The position numbers were made by a program, and so were the translations under genes. Shown here piece by piece: positions 9,421-18,567 of a stretch of DNA of 62,036 bases (position 1 is the stretch's first letter; each line of letters starts with the position of its first letter). This DNA comes from Bacteroidota bacterium (GTDB lineage: Bacteria; Bacteroidota; Rhodothermia; Rhodothermales; Bin80), in the NCBI GenBank assembly GCA_026708685.1, contig JAPOUL010000009.1, forward strand, positions 1 to 62,036. Direction: 5' to 3'. The notes below the pieces were generated by a model. That model searched no databases. It was not told where the DNA came from and saw nothing but the letters and a program-made list of their open reading frames with translations.

Positions 9421-11649
9421 TCATTCTCTGTCGAGTCCATGCATGATTTCCTGAACAAGAAACTCGGCGTTGTAGATATGTTCTAATGAGACTACAATGG
9501 CTCTGACATCTACAGAAATTGCTCGGGCCGTCCTATCAGAAAAGATATACACATTGGGTAGAGATTCAATATTTCCGTCAAAAATGAGTCCTACGATTTC
9601 AAGGTGTTCGTTCAAGAGAGGCGAGCCGGAATTCCCCCCTGTAATATCATTTGTGCTCACAAAATTCAGGGGTGTTGAAAGGACGAATGTGTCTGGTGGG
9701 TTTTGCCATCGTTCGGGGAGATCCCAGGCTTCGCTGAGATTGCGGTAGGCATAATAGTGATCATACAAGCCATAGAATGTGGTGAATGCAGGAGCATGGG
9801 TCCCATTATATCTATAACCACTAACTCGTCCATCTGAAATGCGTAGAGAAAACGATGCATCTGGGGGCGAATCGGTTCCATAGAGCGCAAACCGTAAAGA
9901 AGCAAGCTCAGCATGGAGTAAATCTTCACGATTGGTAAAACTCTCCGCCTGACGCTGAGCGGTAAAATAGAGCGGTGCAAGTGCACTCATAACAGGAACC
10001 GTCGGGTCATCACTGCTCAAATAGCCCGTGTCCAATAGCTCTGCAAAACCTGCCGAGTCCGACAGTGCACTCGTTGTAGCAATTTTGGAGGCAAGACTAT
10101 CTATCGTGAGTCCACCTAAAATACTTCGGATCGTTGGATCGTTCACCCCCAGAGCCTCCTGCAATTCCTGAAATCGAATGACCATCATAGCCTGATCAGC
10201 CTCTAATGGAAAATCTTTCAACGCAAGGGCTTCCTTGCGAATGTCATCTAATGCACTCTTATCAGCATAGCCTCGCTGTTGCAGATTCGCATAGTAGTAT
10301 CCATAAAGAGCACGCGTCAAAATACGAGATCCAATGGTCGTTCCCAAAAAAGTAAACGCTTTCATACGCCCAGCTTCTGCTCGCTTGGAACGTTGAAGTT
10401 CATCAATATCCTGAAATACAGAACCATAGCGAGCTGAAAGAGAGTCCGACTTGAATAGATCCTCCCTCATCTGAAATTCAGCCGCACTGCGTTTGGCCAT
10501 CAACGTATCATTACGAAGCCCCTTTAACTGTCCAGAGAGGGCCTTCAGTGAATTGCTGATGCTAAACCACATATTGTCAATTTCGTCCGATCCCGGCCCA
10601 TCGCCTCCTCTAAACGATCGCAACAATGATTCGCGTCTCTGAAGTGCTTCAATCTGGTGCTTCAATACATAATCTCGCTCAAATCTCAACTGAGATACGC
10701 TACCGAGTCGACTGGTTGATCCTGGATTTCCAACCACAAACACAGGCTCTCCGGCTTCCACACCTTTGGTGCTCCAGTCGTAATGATGAGGGGTCATGGC
10801 AACATTCCCGTTTTGATCATAGGCCCGGAAAAATGCCATATCTAACGTGTAACGTGGAAAGGTGAAGTTATCCTGCTCTCCACCAAAGTAACCCAACTCC
10901 TTTTCGGGAGCCATCACAAGACGGACATCTTCATAACGCCGGTAGGTATAGGCAGCAAAACGCTCGCCGCTATATAATTCTACCACTTCTACCCGAAGCG
11001 TGGAGTCACGCATCTTGGCAGACTGTGTCATCGCTTCTTCAATCTCCCGTGCCTTGTCAAGACGAGCTCTGACGCGTTCATTATCTCCTCGCACTACTTG
11101 CCCAGCACGGTGCACACGTTCGGTAACATCGGTGATTTCCCAGAGTTGTTCTACATACAGATCAGCAATTTTGCGTTCTTCGGATTTTTCTCTGGCCAGA
11201 AATCCATCTTTTAATAAGTCTTCTCGCTCACCTGATACATCGGCAATACTTTCACGGGCACAATGGTGATTGGTCAAAATCAAGCCCCTGTCTGAAACAA
11301 AACTTGCCGAGCAGTTTGAACCGAATCGTAATGCCCCAAGTCTCGCTTTTGCAAACCAGGATGAATCCGTTTGAATTTCATAAGCTTCGGAGAGCCACTG
11401 CTCTGGTGGATTATCAAATGTCCACATTTTACCTCCATCAAATCGTCCTATATCCACATCAAACCGATCGACCGATAAGGTGTCAATAGGATCTTGCTGA
11501 TCCCATGATTGACTTGAGGATGCTATTTCTTCTACGACAAGGGGCTCACTGATGACTTGAATCACCTGTCGTGGACCAGGTGAACAACTTGACATCACAG
11601 CCAGCAATAGCACAAAACCTGCGACAGCCTTCATATCTATTTTACTCAT
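9421..11649 (-). CDS. S46-family dipeptidyl-peptidase, DPP7-like
   Basis: Protein of 742 residues with a strong GGAGGT ribosome-binding site just upstream of the 11649 ATG. The N-terminus has a lipobox (MSSC, C22), so it is probably a lipoprotein. The chymotrypsin-like catalytic elements are present: NHHC (127-130) with the preceding GLILT strand, the Asp region MAFFRAYD, and TGGNSGSP with S674. The residue after FD in FDGN (G692) matches the glycine of DPP7-type enzymes rather than the arginine that gives DPP11 its acidic P1 preference, so removal of dipeptides with a hydrophobic P1 residue is the best guess. It is preceded by a catalytically dead paralogue that overlaps it by 8 bp. Confidence 0.88.
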   Translation of the reverse strand: MSKIDMKAVAGFVLLLAVMSSCSPGPRQVIQVISEPLVVEEIASSSQSWDQQDPIDTLSVDRFDVDIGRFDGGKMWTFDNPPEQWLSEAYEIQTDSSWFAKARLGALRFGSNCSASFVSDRGLILTNHHCARESIADVSGEREDLLKDGFLAREKSEERKIADLYVEQLWEITDVTERVHRAGQVVRGDNERVRARLDKAREIEEAMTQSAKMRDSTLRVEVVELYSGERFAAYTYRRYEDVRLVMAPEKELGYFGGEQDNFTFPRYTLDMAFFRAYDQNGNVAMTPHHYDWSTKGVEAGEPVFVVGNPGSTSRLGSVSQLRFERDYVLKHQIEALQRRESLLRSFRGGDGPGSDEIDNMWFSISNSLKALSGQLKGLRNDTLMAKRSAAEFQMREDLFKSDSLSARYGSVFQDIDELQRSKRAEAGRMKAFTFLGTTIGSRILTRALYGYYYANLQQRGYADKSALDDIRKEALALKDFPLEADQAMMVIRFQELQEALGVNDPTIRSILGGLTIDSLASKIATTSALSDSAGFAELLDTGYLSSDDPTVPVMSALAPLYFTAQRQAESFTNREDLLHAELASLRFALYGTDSPPDASFSLRISDGRVSGYRYNGTHAPAFTTFYGLYDHYYAYRNLSEAWDLPERWQNPPDTFVLSTPLNFVSTNDITGGNSGSPLLNEHLEIVGLIFDGNIESLPNVYIFSDRTARAISVDVRAIVVSLEHIYNAEFLVQEIMHGLDRE

Positions 11650-12739
11650 CTTGACCTCCGTGCATTTGCTGAGCTAGTTCTTCGGCCAATTCTTGGGCAT
11701 TCAATATGCCTTGAAGGATGGATAAAATTCCCGAAGTAGACATGGCTACGCACCGTGGACCTTCCTCGGAATCCGCATCATCAAATGTAATCCCTAAAAT
11801 TTCCATGTCAATGTCTATGACAGCAGCTCCCATGTTTGGACATTCACCGAGTAAGGAAAAATTCAAGACTGCCGATAGATCACTCTCTTGGATCAAAGAC
11901 ATCCACTGTGATGATAATCCCCAATCGGTGGTCTCTCCATGTGAAGAATGTAAATCTAACATTCCATAAAGGGTTGTAAATGGGGGAGCTGTTGTGCCAT
12001 TATAGGAAAATGTATTCGACAGTGTCACTTGAGTTGAGGGCATTTGATCTCCCACCGTTGTGACAAAAAGTTCTTCCCGTATCAGTGGAGGGCGATCATT
12101 CCATGCAAAGTAACTTTCTGTATCAAGCGGCTGGCTGTCTTGGTCGTATAACCGTAGCAGTGCAAAGTCCATGGCATAACGAGGGTAGACTCCATCCTCA
12201 TTACCAAAGTTTGCGATCTCCGTAGGAGGAATCAAGACAAGTCGTACATCATCATAGATACGCCATACATACTCCCAGAAATAAGAACTATCTGGTGCAG
12301 CAATTAATTCCGTCTCAATTAGAGAAGCCCCATTATTGGATGCTTCCTCAACATGGTTGATCTTGCGTAGATCTATGAGTTGACCAATAGTGAGTCCAGA
12401 TAGGCGAATCTCACTGGACATGTCTTTAGCAATAAACAATGTATCGCCCGGTCGAATCCATGACTCTAGGGAGCGTAAACAGGAGGCACTCGTCACAGCG
12501 AGTCCATCCGCACTGACCAGTGCACCAGCACATTTAGGCAACCTGAGCGTCCCTAGCCGAACATTTTCCATCCATTGAGGATCCAATGAAGATGCTCTGC
12601 CATTGTCGGATCTGAAATTCGTTAAATGGCTTACTTTATGTGTATTATCGCTATTCAGATCGGTCATCTGCATGGCATGTGCAGACGACACGTGAACCAT
12701 CAGAGATATGATACAGTAAACGAGGGAACAATTTCTCAT
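11642..12739 (-). CDS. Shortened S46-like protein lacking catalytic residues (pseudo-peptidase)
   Basis: Protein of 365 residues, half the usual S46 length. It has a signal peptide (to about AHAMQ). It aligns with the neighbour: MENVRLGTLRLP matches KARLGALRFG, YVWRIYDDVRLVLIPP matches YTYRRYEDVRLVMAPE, and YNGTTAPPFTTLYG matches YNGTHAPAFTTFYG. The catalytic NHHC is replaced by TSASC and the nucleophile loop GGNSGSP by ECPNMGA, and most of the helical domain is missing. The frame is open and its 3' end overlaps the active S46 gene, so it appears to be a maintained pseudo-enzyme (partner, chaperone or regulator) rather than debris; that role is inference. Start at the ATG at 12739 rather than the TTG one codon upstream. 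Confidence 0.75.
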   Translation of the reverse strand: MRNCSLVYCIISLMVHVSSAHAMQMTDLNSDNTHKVSHLTNFRSDNGRASSLDPQWMENVRLGTLRLPKCAGALVSADGLAVTSASCLRSLESWIRPGDTLFIAKDMSSEIRLSGLTIGQLIDLRKINHVEEASNNGASLIETELIAAPDSSYFWEYVWRIYDDVRLVLIPPTEIANFGNEDGVYPRYAMDFALLRLYDQDSQPLDTESYFAWNDRPPLIREELFVTTVGDQMPSTQVTLSNTFSYNGTTAPPFTTLYGMLDLHSSHGETTDWGLSSQWMSLIQESDLSAVLNFSLLGECPNMGAAVIDIDMEILGITFDDADSEEGPRCVAMSTSGILSILQGILNAQELAEELAQQMHGGQDE

Positions 12740-12764
12740 CAAAATATATAGATGTGATTTCTTT

Positions 12765-12850
12765 GCCGGAGTGGCGGAATTGGTAGACGCGCAGGTCTTA
12801 GGAACCTGTATTCTCTGGATGTGTGGGTTCGAGTCCCACCTCCGGCACCA
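12765..12850 (+). tRNA. tRNA-Leu (anticodon UAG), CCA encoded
   Basis: The acceptor stem GCCGGAG (12765-12771) pairs with CTCCGGC (12840-12846), followed by discriminator A and an encoded CCA. The anticodon stem CAGGT/ACCTG encloses loop CTTAGGA, giving anticodon TAG. A long variable arm and the TGGGTTCGAGTCCCA T-arm complete a class II leucine tRNA. It reads codons of the CUN box. Only 25 bp separate it from the divergent S46-like start codon, so its promoter must overlap the 5' end of that gene; an AT-rich TATATAGATGTG block lies just upstream. Confidence 0.97.
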
Positions 12851-12868
12851 CGCTGAATAGTGAGATCC

Positions 12869-13237
12869 TTATGAATCGTCCTCGCTTCTTGAGATAAACT
12901 TCATGGAAAGCGAATTCACACAGTGACGAGTATTCTTAATAGTAAACATTTCCCCCGTAAATACGTGCCCCAAATGTGCTCCACAATTTGAACACACGAT
13001 CTCTATTCGTCGTCCGTCTGGATCAGGAACTCGCTTGACTTTGCCAGGAATCTCGTCATCAAAACTGGGCCACCCGCACCCAGATCGAAATTTATCCTCT
13101 GATCGATATAGCGGTTCTTCACAGCGTCTGCACACATAGATGCCGGGAGCATAATGTTCATAGTACTTCCCTGAAAATGGACGCTCCGTCCCTTTGTCAA
13201 CGATTACATGAGCCTCCTCTGGGGTGAGTTCATTCAT
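12869..13237 (-). CDS. msrB: Peptide-methionine (R)-S-oxide reductase
   Basis: Protein of 122 residues, complete for a single-domain MsrB. It reduces methionine-R-sulfoxide in proteins, using thioredoxin. Visible: zinc-binding CxxC pairs C36/C39 and C82/C85, the conserved SGCGWPSF block (52-59), and the catalytic Cys C106 in RHCVNS. The segment before the catalytic Cys (EMFTIKNTRHC) differs from the usual PTGLRYC wording but keeps the Arg and Cys. There is no signal peptide, so it is cytosolic. It sits 48 bp upstream of the end of the divergently named epimerase gene and reads the same way as it. Confidence 0.93.
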   Translation of the reverse strand: MNELTPEEAHVIVDKGTERPFSGKYYEHYAPGIYVCRRCEEPLYRSEDKFRSGCGWPSFDDEIPGKVKRVPDPDGRRIEIVCSNCGAHLGHVFTGEMFTIKNTRHCVNSLSMKFISRSEDDS

Positions 13238-13285
13238 TATTTTGGTGTTTCCGGTTGCTACTAAATCAGAGAAATAATGTTGCAG

Positions 13286-14107
13286 TTACAGGGCAGAGAC
13301 CATAGGGTCTGGATGAATCCATTGATAGCCCAAATGGGCTGTGAGTTTATCGCACATAACAACTTTGTCTGGTTGAGATGTGCCATCTTGAATCTCAGGC
13401 GGTGGAATGTCTTGATTCTGAGCAATTTTTGTATAAAACTCGGCTCTGGATGGGTGCTGTTCTGCACACACATTAAAGACTTCTCCCCAGCAGTTTTTCT
13501 CAATCACTTTTTTTATGACTCCGACCGCATCATCCTGATGAAGCATGTTCACTGCATTCTCGGGGTTGGGAAGCACTCGTCCAGACCAAAATCTTCCAGG
13601 AGATCGCTCATACCCATACAGGCCTGCGAATCGCAGGATCGTGGTTTCAAAATCTGTTGCATTACTGAGTAGATTCTCTGCCGCCAACAAGGCGATGCCA
13701 GAGGGAGAGCCGGGTGGTTGCTTTCCCGCGTCTTCTTCACGAACTTGTCCACTGCTATACACACTGGTAGAGCTGATGAATACGACCTTTTGAACTGATC
13801 CATGGATGAGATATGACAGAAGTGAGTTCATCGCTTCTTTCATGAATGATTGTACATTCTTGCGTTTTCGCCCAGGTGGAAAATTGATCACCACCACATC
13901 CGAGTCAAAAAAATCATGGATGCCATACCCACTCAGCTGTGGAGTGAATTCTAACAGGTAGGGTTCAATTCCATCTGCCAATAGATTCGTGAGTTTGGAT
14001 TCCTGAGTGGTTGATCCACGGACTCGCCATTGGTCACTCAAAAGGGACTTCGCCAGAGGATATCCGACGTATCCGCAACCCAGTATGCTGATCGTTGTAG
14101 GTTTCAT
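13286..14107 (-). CDS. NAD(P)-binding epimerase-like protein (extended SDR, YeeZ-like)
   Basis: Protein of 273 residues from the ATG at 14107 (MKPTT). The longer TTG start adds six residues with no support. The Rossmann glycine motif ILGCGYVGYPLA is at the N-terminus. Mid-protein KVVFISSTSVYSS gives the SDR catalytic Ser/Thr strand, and RFAGLYGYERSP matches the atypical SDR group that includes YeeZ. The classic YxxxK is not clear: the region after SSTSVYSS reads SGIALLAAENLL, with Leu in place of the catalytic Lys and no Tyr. Catalysis is therefore uncertain. Substrate unknown. Confidence 0.72.
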   Translation of the reverse strand: MKPTTISILGCGYVGYPLAKSLLSDQWRVRGSTTQESKLTNLLADGIEPYLLEFTPQLSGYGIHDFFDSDVVVINFPPGRKRKNVQSFMKEAMNSLLSYLIHGSVQKVVFISSTSVYSSGQVREEDAGKQPPGSPSGIALLAAENLLSNATDFETTILRFAGLYGYERSPGRFWSGRVLPNPENAVNMLHQDDAVGVIKKVIEKNCWGEVFNVCAEQHPSRAEFYTKIAQNQDIPPPEIQDGTSQPDKVVMCDKLTAHLGYQWIHPDPMVSAL

Positions 14108-14156
14108 GGGTAGGTAACAAGTCAACCCTCAATGCGTATCACCGGTTCGTTTTTTT

Positions 14157-14633
14157 ATGCTTTCAATGCAGTTATTGGATCCTGCGGTAAAACGCGTTTG
14201 GATGATCAAAGGACTATTAGGTTGGGGGATTTGTCTTCTGATCATAGTCACCATTGACATCATCCTATTTTTCTCCAATAACAACTTATTTTTTCCTGGA
14301 TTTTGGACAACAGTATCTGCAAGTCTATGTCTGCTGTGGATCCTGATTATTCCTCGATTACGCTATCGTTTCTGGCGCTATCAACTGCGCGATGATGATC
14401 TCTATGCCATTCGGGGAATCTATAATCGTGTTCAAACGATCGTTCCACTTCGTAGAATTCAACACCTTGATGTGGAACAAGATTTGATTGAAGAAAACTT
14501 TAATATTGCCCGCCTCGTGGTTCATACCGCAGGCACGAGGAGTACCGATGTGGTCGTTCCGGGCCTTCACTACGACGAAGCCGTCCGACTCCGCGATACC
14601 GTGCGTGATTTTATTGCCCGATCCATTGACTGA
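14157..14633 (+). CDS. bPH2-domain membrane protein, YdbS-like
   Basis: Protein of 158 residues. Two hydrophobic segments (about 19-41 and 50-67) are followed by a bacterial PH (bPH2/DUF304) domain with the typical VPLRRIQHLDVEQ core. Its stop TGA shares one base with the start of the next gene (TGATG), so the two are translationally coupled. YdbS/YdbT pairs are widespread in bacteria; a role in membrane or envelope stress is proposed, but none is firmly established. It lies divergent to the epimerase-like gene with about 50 bp between starts. Confidence 0.85.
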   Translation: MLSMQLLDPAVKRVWMIKGLLGWGICLLIIVTIDIILFFSNNNLFFPGFWTTVSASLCLLWILIIPRLRYRFWRYQLRDDDLYAIRGIYNRVQTIVPLRRIQHLDVEQDLIEENFNIARLVVHTAGTRSTDVVVPGLHYDEAVRLRDTVRDFIARSID

Positions 14634-16126
14634 TGGAGGCACCATCAGCAGAATTTCTGCGATTGCATCCTCTCACGATTGTGCATCGTGTCTTTATAGC
14701 CATTGCAGCATTCGTGTATGGATCCTTCGGTATGGTACTTTCTGATGCCCCTCAGACATCTTTGACGACGGCTCTCATCTTTTCGGGGGTCTTTTTTATC
14801 GGTACTGCCCCTTTTGCCATAGCCAATTATATACGATTTCGCTACTATGCGACCTGCGATGAGTTAGTCATTTTTTATGGAGTCTTCAAGCGGGTAAAGC
14901 GCAACATTCCTACGGATCGGATTCAAAATGTTGCCATTGAGCGTAGCCTTCTGTCGCGAGTCCTAGGAACGGCATCGGTGAAAATTGAAACTGCTGGTAC
15001 ATCTGAGGCAGAAGGTGTTATTTCCTATGTGAGTAACCAAGAGGCAAAACGCATAAAAAACATTCTCCAAACTTCCAATGCACCTGAAAAGAGAGAGACG
15101 GATTCTTCGGAGCTGACGGGCTTCCGAATGTCTCTCAAACGTGTCACTCTCTCAAGCATCTACCAATTCTCTTTGGGAATCACTGCATTTATTGGTGCCG
15201 CTATCCCCCCGTTGGATTCTGTAATTGACCAAATCAGAGCATTCGCCGTCAGGCTAGTTGGTCAGGGACCTTTTAGGCTACTTGCAAACCTGTCGCCGGA
15301 AATGAATGCTATCATTATTCTGATGGGGATCGGTACTGCATTGGTCATCATTGGTTGGGTCGCAGGGTTTGTTTTACATTTCATACGATTTTACAATTTT
15401 CGTATGGACTTAAGCCCAGAGAAAATTCATCGCCAATTTGGCTTGTTTACGACTGTTGATGCGAGTTTGTCCTACAAACGCATTCAGTCATTTCTGATCC
15501 GATCGAATCTATTGATGCGGTTACGCAAATGGTATCGATTGGATCTCCAGACGATGGGATTCCAAAGCGGGCAGCAGGGATTTCAGCCGGCAATGCCCTT
15601 TGCAAGGTGGTCTGAAATCATACAACTTGCTCCTCAGATCCGTTCATTTATTCTTCCCGATACGTATACATCAGTCAGTCAACGAACCATTCGCCGACAT
15701 TCTTTTCGTTATAGTCTGATCATTCTGATCCCCACGATCGTCGTTGCCATGGTTTGGACACCGATGGCTTTATGGGCATTAAGTCTTCTTCCTATAGGTT
15801 GGATCATTTCCCTGCTCCAGTATCAACATCATCACTGGGCATTGCATGAGGGGCATCTGTTCATACGTCGCCGAATTCTCAGTCAGCAGTTCTGGATCAT
15901 TCCAGTAGAGCGATTACAGGCGATTGAGATCCGAGCCTCCTTCTTCCAGAGAAAATTGGGTTTATGTACATTCATTATCGATACTGCTGGAGCAGGAAGT
16001 TTCTCACGCTATCCCCGAATCATTGATCTACACCGTGAGGACGGTCACCAACTCTTGGACATACTTTACGATCAGTTCAAATCCACTGGTAAACCCTACC
16101 TGATCAAAAACAGATTAAGTTATTGA
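14633..16126 (+). CDS. bPH2-domain membrane protein, YdbT-like
   Basis: Protein of 497 residues carrying three bPH2 repeats, each recognisable by the IPxxRIQ type core: NIPTDRIQNVAIE (about 96-108), SYKRIQSFLIRS (about 280) and IIPVERLQAIEIRA (about 420). Paired transmembrane segments separate them. This is the usual size and layout of YdbT. It starts one base inside the preceding YdbS-like gene and forms a two-gene operon with it. Function is not established for the family. Confidence 0.85.
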   Translation: MEAPSAEFLRLHPLTIVHRVFIAIAAFVYGSFGMVLSDAPQTSLTTALIFSGVFFIGTAPFAIANYIRFRYYATCDELVIFYGVFKRVKRNIPTDRIQNVAIERSLLSRVLGTASVKIETAGTSEAEGVISYVSNQEAKRIKNILQTSNAPEKRETDSSELTGFRMSLKRVTLSSIYQFSLGITAFIGAAIPPLDSVIDQIRAFAVRLVGQGPFRLLANLSPEMNAIIILMGIGTALVIIGWVAGFVLHFIRFYNFRMDLSPEKIHRQFGLFTTVDASLSYKRIQSFLIRSNLLMRLRKWYRLDLQTMGFQSGQQGFQPAMPFARWSEIIQLAPQIRSFILPDTYTSVSQRTIRRHSFRYSLIILIPTIVVAMVWTPMALWALSLLPIGWIISLLQYQHHHWALHEGHLFIRRRILSQQFWIIPVERLQAIEIRASFFQRKLGLCTFIIDTAGAGSFSRYPRIIDLHREDGHQLLDILYDQFKSTGKPYLIKNRLSY

Positions 16127-16374
16127 TCCATTGAATTTATCTTGTTTTTTCACTCTGATTTGCATCATCAGAAGCGCGATTTTCATGAAATGATCTGCAT
16201 GATTCTCATCCATGTTGACATTAGTTGAATATGTTTGAGGAGTTATTTGATGATCACAAAAGGCTTCGCCACTATTTATATGTCCAGATACTATACCATT
16301 TTTATTCTTTTAACCACACTGTCCCATTCTGTTTCCCCGATTAACATGATTAAAACTTTTTCAATCTTCTCTCG

Positions 16375-16417
16375 TATAACTCACATCTTTGTCCTTAGGA
16401 CAAAGATGTGAGTTATA
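16375..16417. promoter_or_regulatory. 20-bp perfect inverted repeat in front of the AbiE operon
   Basis: Left arm TATAACTCACATCTTTGTCC (16375-16394), loop TTA, right arm 16398-16417 exactly complementary. The repeat ends 8 bp before the antitoxin start codon at 16426. AbiEi antitoxins of studied systems repress their own operon by binding inverted repeats in the promoter, so an operator is the natural reading. As RNA it would be a 20-bp hairpin next to the start codon, which could instead control translation. No T-run follows, so a terminator is unlikely. Confidence 0.75.
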
Positions 16418-16425
16418 CTGTAATC

Positions 16426-17340
16426 ATGGTAATTATCACTCGAAGTAAGCCGACAAAGGCTGGAAAGTTCCTGAAACACCTTTTGGAGAATTACGGTAAG
16501 CCCGTTTTTCAACCATTTGAATTGTTTGCTTTAATTATGGTTTTATATCAACATCCAGCAGATATAAAACTATATCTACGAAAGACACATGCTGATTATG
16601 ATGAATATCGGCGTTTTAAAGTCATGTTGCATGATATGGATATACTGAGAAATGATCAGGATTATGGGAAGCGTGCACTCAGGATATTAACGATAGCTGA
16701 TTGCCCTGCGGATGAGATTGTCTGTCTTGTTGATCCAACATGTTATGTCTCTCATCTGTCGGCCATGCAACGGTGGGGGTTAACGAATCGTAGCCCAAAA
16801 AATTTGATGCTGACTCGCCCAGATCGCAGTACTTGGCAAGTGATGTTGCGACAATTTCGTCATAAAATACTAAGTGAACAAAAAATACTCAATGAAGATC
16901 TGATTGAAATGATGCCAATACATGTTCTTGAACATCCTAAACGCGTGAGAGGGCAAAATATCCAGATGTACTCCACCAAATCATTTGGAATGTCTCTGAC
17001 TAGCCGTGGGTCTCATATGCGAATATCTACTATTGGACAAACCTTCCTTGATATGTTACAGAAACCTGATTTGTGTGGAGGAATGTCACATGTACTGGAT
17101 GTATTTGAAGAGCATGCCACAACTTACTTGGATCAGATAATTTCAACAATCAATCAATCTAACAGAGGACTTGTAAAAAGCCGTGCAGGCTATATTTTGC
17201 AGGAGTATTTAGGTTTGAAACATCCTGACATTGATCAATGGAAAATTTTTTCACAGCGAGGGGGCAGCCGTAAACTGGATCCTAGTAAGGATTTTTCACC
17301 TACTTACTCGGAAACATGGATGGTCTCCATTAATGTCTGA
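16426..17340 (+). CDS. abiEi: Type IV toxin-antitoxin antitoxin, AbiEi family
   Basis: Protein of 304 residues from the ATG at 16426; a GTG at 16408 would place the start inside the inverted repeat. The N-terminal part (about 1-60) has winged-helix character (FLKHLLENYGKPVF, then ELFALIMVLYQ). The central part has the AbiEi-family wording CLVDPTCYVSHLSAMQRWGLTNR. The antitoxin represses its operon and counteracts the AbiEii toxin. It overlaps the toxin gene by 8 bp (ATGTCTGA), the standard arrangement. The family call rests on this core block, size and partner. Confidence 0.85.
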   Translation: MVIITRSKPTKAGKFLKHLLENYGKPVFQPFELFALIMVLYQHPADIKLYLRKTHADYDEYRRFKVMLHDMDILRNDQDYGKRALRILTIADCPADEIVCLVDPTCYVSHLSAMQRWGLTNRSPKNLMLTRPDRSTWQVMLRQFRHKILSEQKILNEDLIEMMPIHVLEHPKRVRGQNIQMYSTKSFGMSLTSRGSHMRISTIGQTFLDMLQKPDLCGGMSHVLDVFEEHATTYLDQIISTINQSNRGLVKSRAGYILQEYLGLKHPDIDQWKIFSQRGGSRKLDPSKDFSPTYSETWMVSINV

Positions 17341-18211
17341 GCATTTCCTTGAAATAGATGTTTCTGCATGGGTTGAAGAGTCGCATAATGATTCACATGT
17401 ATATCAACAACGACAGACCATAGAGATTGTACTCAATACCATTGCTATGACCGATCCTTTGAATAGAAAAATGTTCTTAAAAGGTGGTCTCCTCATGGGG
17501 CTTGCTTATCGTAGTCCCCGGCTTTCTATGGATATTGATTTAACAACGACTCTTGAAACCACTAGTCAAACGCCTGAGAAGCTGAGAGAAAAACTGAATC
17601 AAGGATTTCCTAAGGCCGTTGCAATCCTTGGCTATACGGACATGATTGTTCAAATTCATTCAATTAAGCAATATCCGCGAAAGATGACTATTTCGACTGC
17701 AACATTTCCAGCGTTGAAATTGAAAATTACATCTGCCAAGTGCAATACACACCAAGAAATAACATTGCAAAGAGGAAAAACATCAAATGTCATTATTGAA
17801 ATGGATATTTCATTTAATGAACCATTGCTTGAACAAATTCAAATTATTAAACTCACAAACGAATATGAACTACTTGCTTATGGCTTGGTTGATCTTGTTG
17901 CAGAAAAATATCGTGCTGTACTACAACAGATCCCACGTAGACGAAGGCGGCCTCAAGATATCTATGACCTGAATAGACTTATTCAACATGAGATGATAGA
18001 TGATGATTCTAATGCACGCATTCTTGATGCAATTAAAGAAAAAAGTAGATCTCGTGGAATTGAACCAAAACAAGATTCTCTGGATGATCCAGAAATCAAG
18101 TGCCGATGCAAAGCAGGATGGCACTCATTAAATTTGGAAGTTGATGACGTTCCAGACTTCGAAAAATGTTTTGCAAACACTGTAGCGTTCTATCAGAATC
18201 TTCCTTGGTAA
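17333..18211 (+). CDS. abiEii: AbiEii/AbiGii-family nucleotidyltransferase toxin
   Basis: Protein of 292 residues from the ATG at 17333 that overlaps the antitoxin stop; the longer frame to 17231 lies inside the antitoxin gene. It has the nucleotidyltransferase motifs of the DUF1814 family: KGGLL (50-54), RLSMDIDL (63-70; S65, D67, D69), and the later LVAEKYRAVLQQ and RRPQDIYDL blocks. AbiEii-type toxins transfer nucleotides to tRNA or other targets and arrest growth during phage infection. All catalytic motifs look intact, so the pair is probably functional. Confidence 0.9.
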   Translation: MSEHFLEIDVSAWVEESHNDSHVYQQRQTIEIVLNTIAMTDPLNRKMFLKGGLLMGLAYRSPRLSMDIDLTTTLETTSQTPEKLREKLNQGFPKAVAILGYTDMIVQIHSIKQYPRKMTISTATFPALKLKITSAKCNTHQEITLQRGKTSNVIIEMDISFNEPLLEQIQIIKLTNEYELLAYGLVDLVAEKYRAVLQQIPRRRRRPQDIYDLNRLIQHEMIDDDSNARILDAIKEKSRSRGIEPKQDSLDDPEIKCRCKAGWHSLNLEVDDVPDFEKCFANTVAFYQNLPW

Positions 18212-18567
18212 AATCATGCCAGATCATCTTATCCATTTTGGAGGGTAGATACAAAACCATGATTTATTTTTTTGATTCCATGTAGATGATCCAAATAAAA
18301 TGTATCCTATCTTGTAGCAGGCACTATTTCCAGTCCGTCAGACAATAGAACAAAGTCTGCTTCATTATCATAATGGTTACAGTTCATTGCTATTCACCTT
18401 ATGTAACACATCTTCTAAGAAGCTACAACATGACTTAGATGACAAATTTCTCAAAATCTAAAATGATTCCACCAGCAGTTTAGAGTATTCATGTTGTCAA
18501 ACAATTACTCTTTCCAAATAAAGCTGTCTGATAAGAACAATAACTGAAAGGAAACTCAGTGAGCCAT
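18212..18567. other. Gene-free interval
   Basis: About 355 bp between the convergent AbiEii and DUF4249 genes. I see no start-to-stop gene and no clear terminator hairpin with a T-run. A short minus-strand stretch (about 18320-18380) reads NHYDNEADFVLLSDG in one frame, vaguely like DUF2283-type peptides, but it has no start codon and I do not call it a gene. Confidence 0.35.

Noticed and set aside
12765-12850. tRNA as integration site of a mobile island
   Set aside because: No integrase or repeated tRNA 3' end is found next to it; both flanks are ordinary genes.
18320-18380. DUF2283-like small protein remnant on the minus strand
   Set aside because: Only about 15 residues resemble the pattern and there is no start codon.
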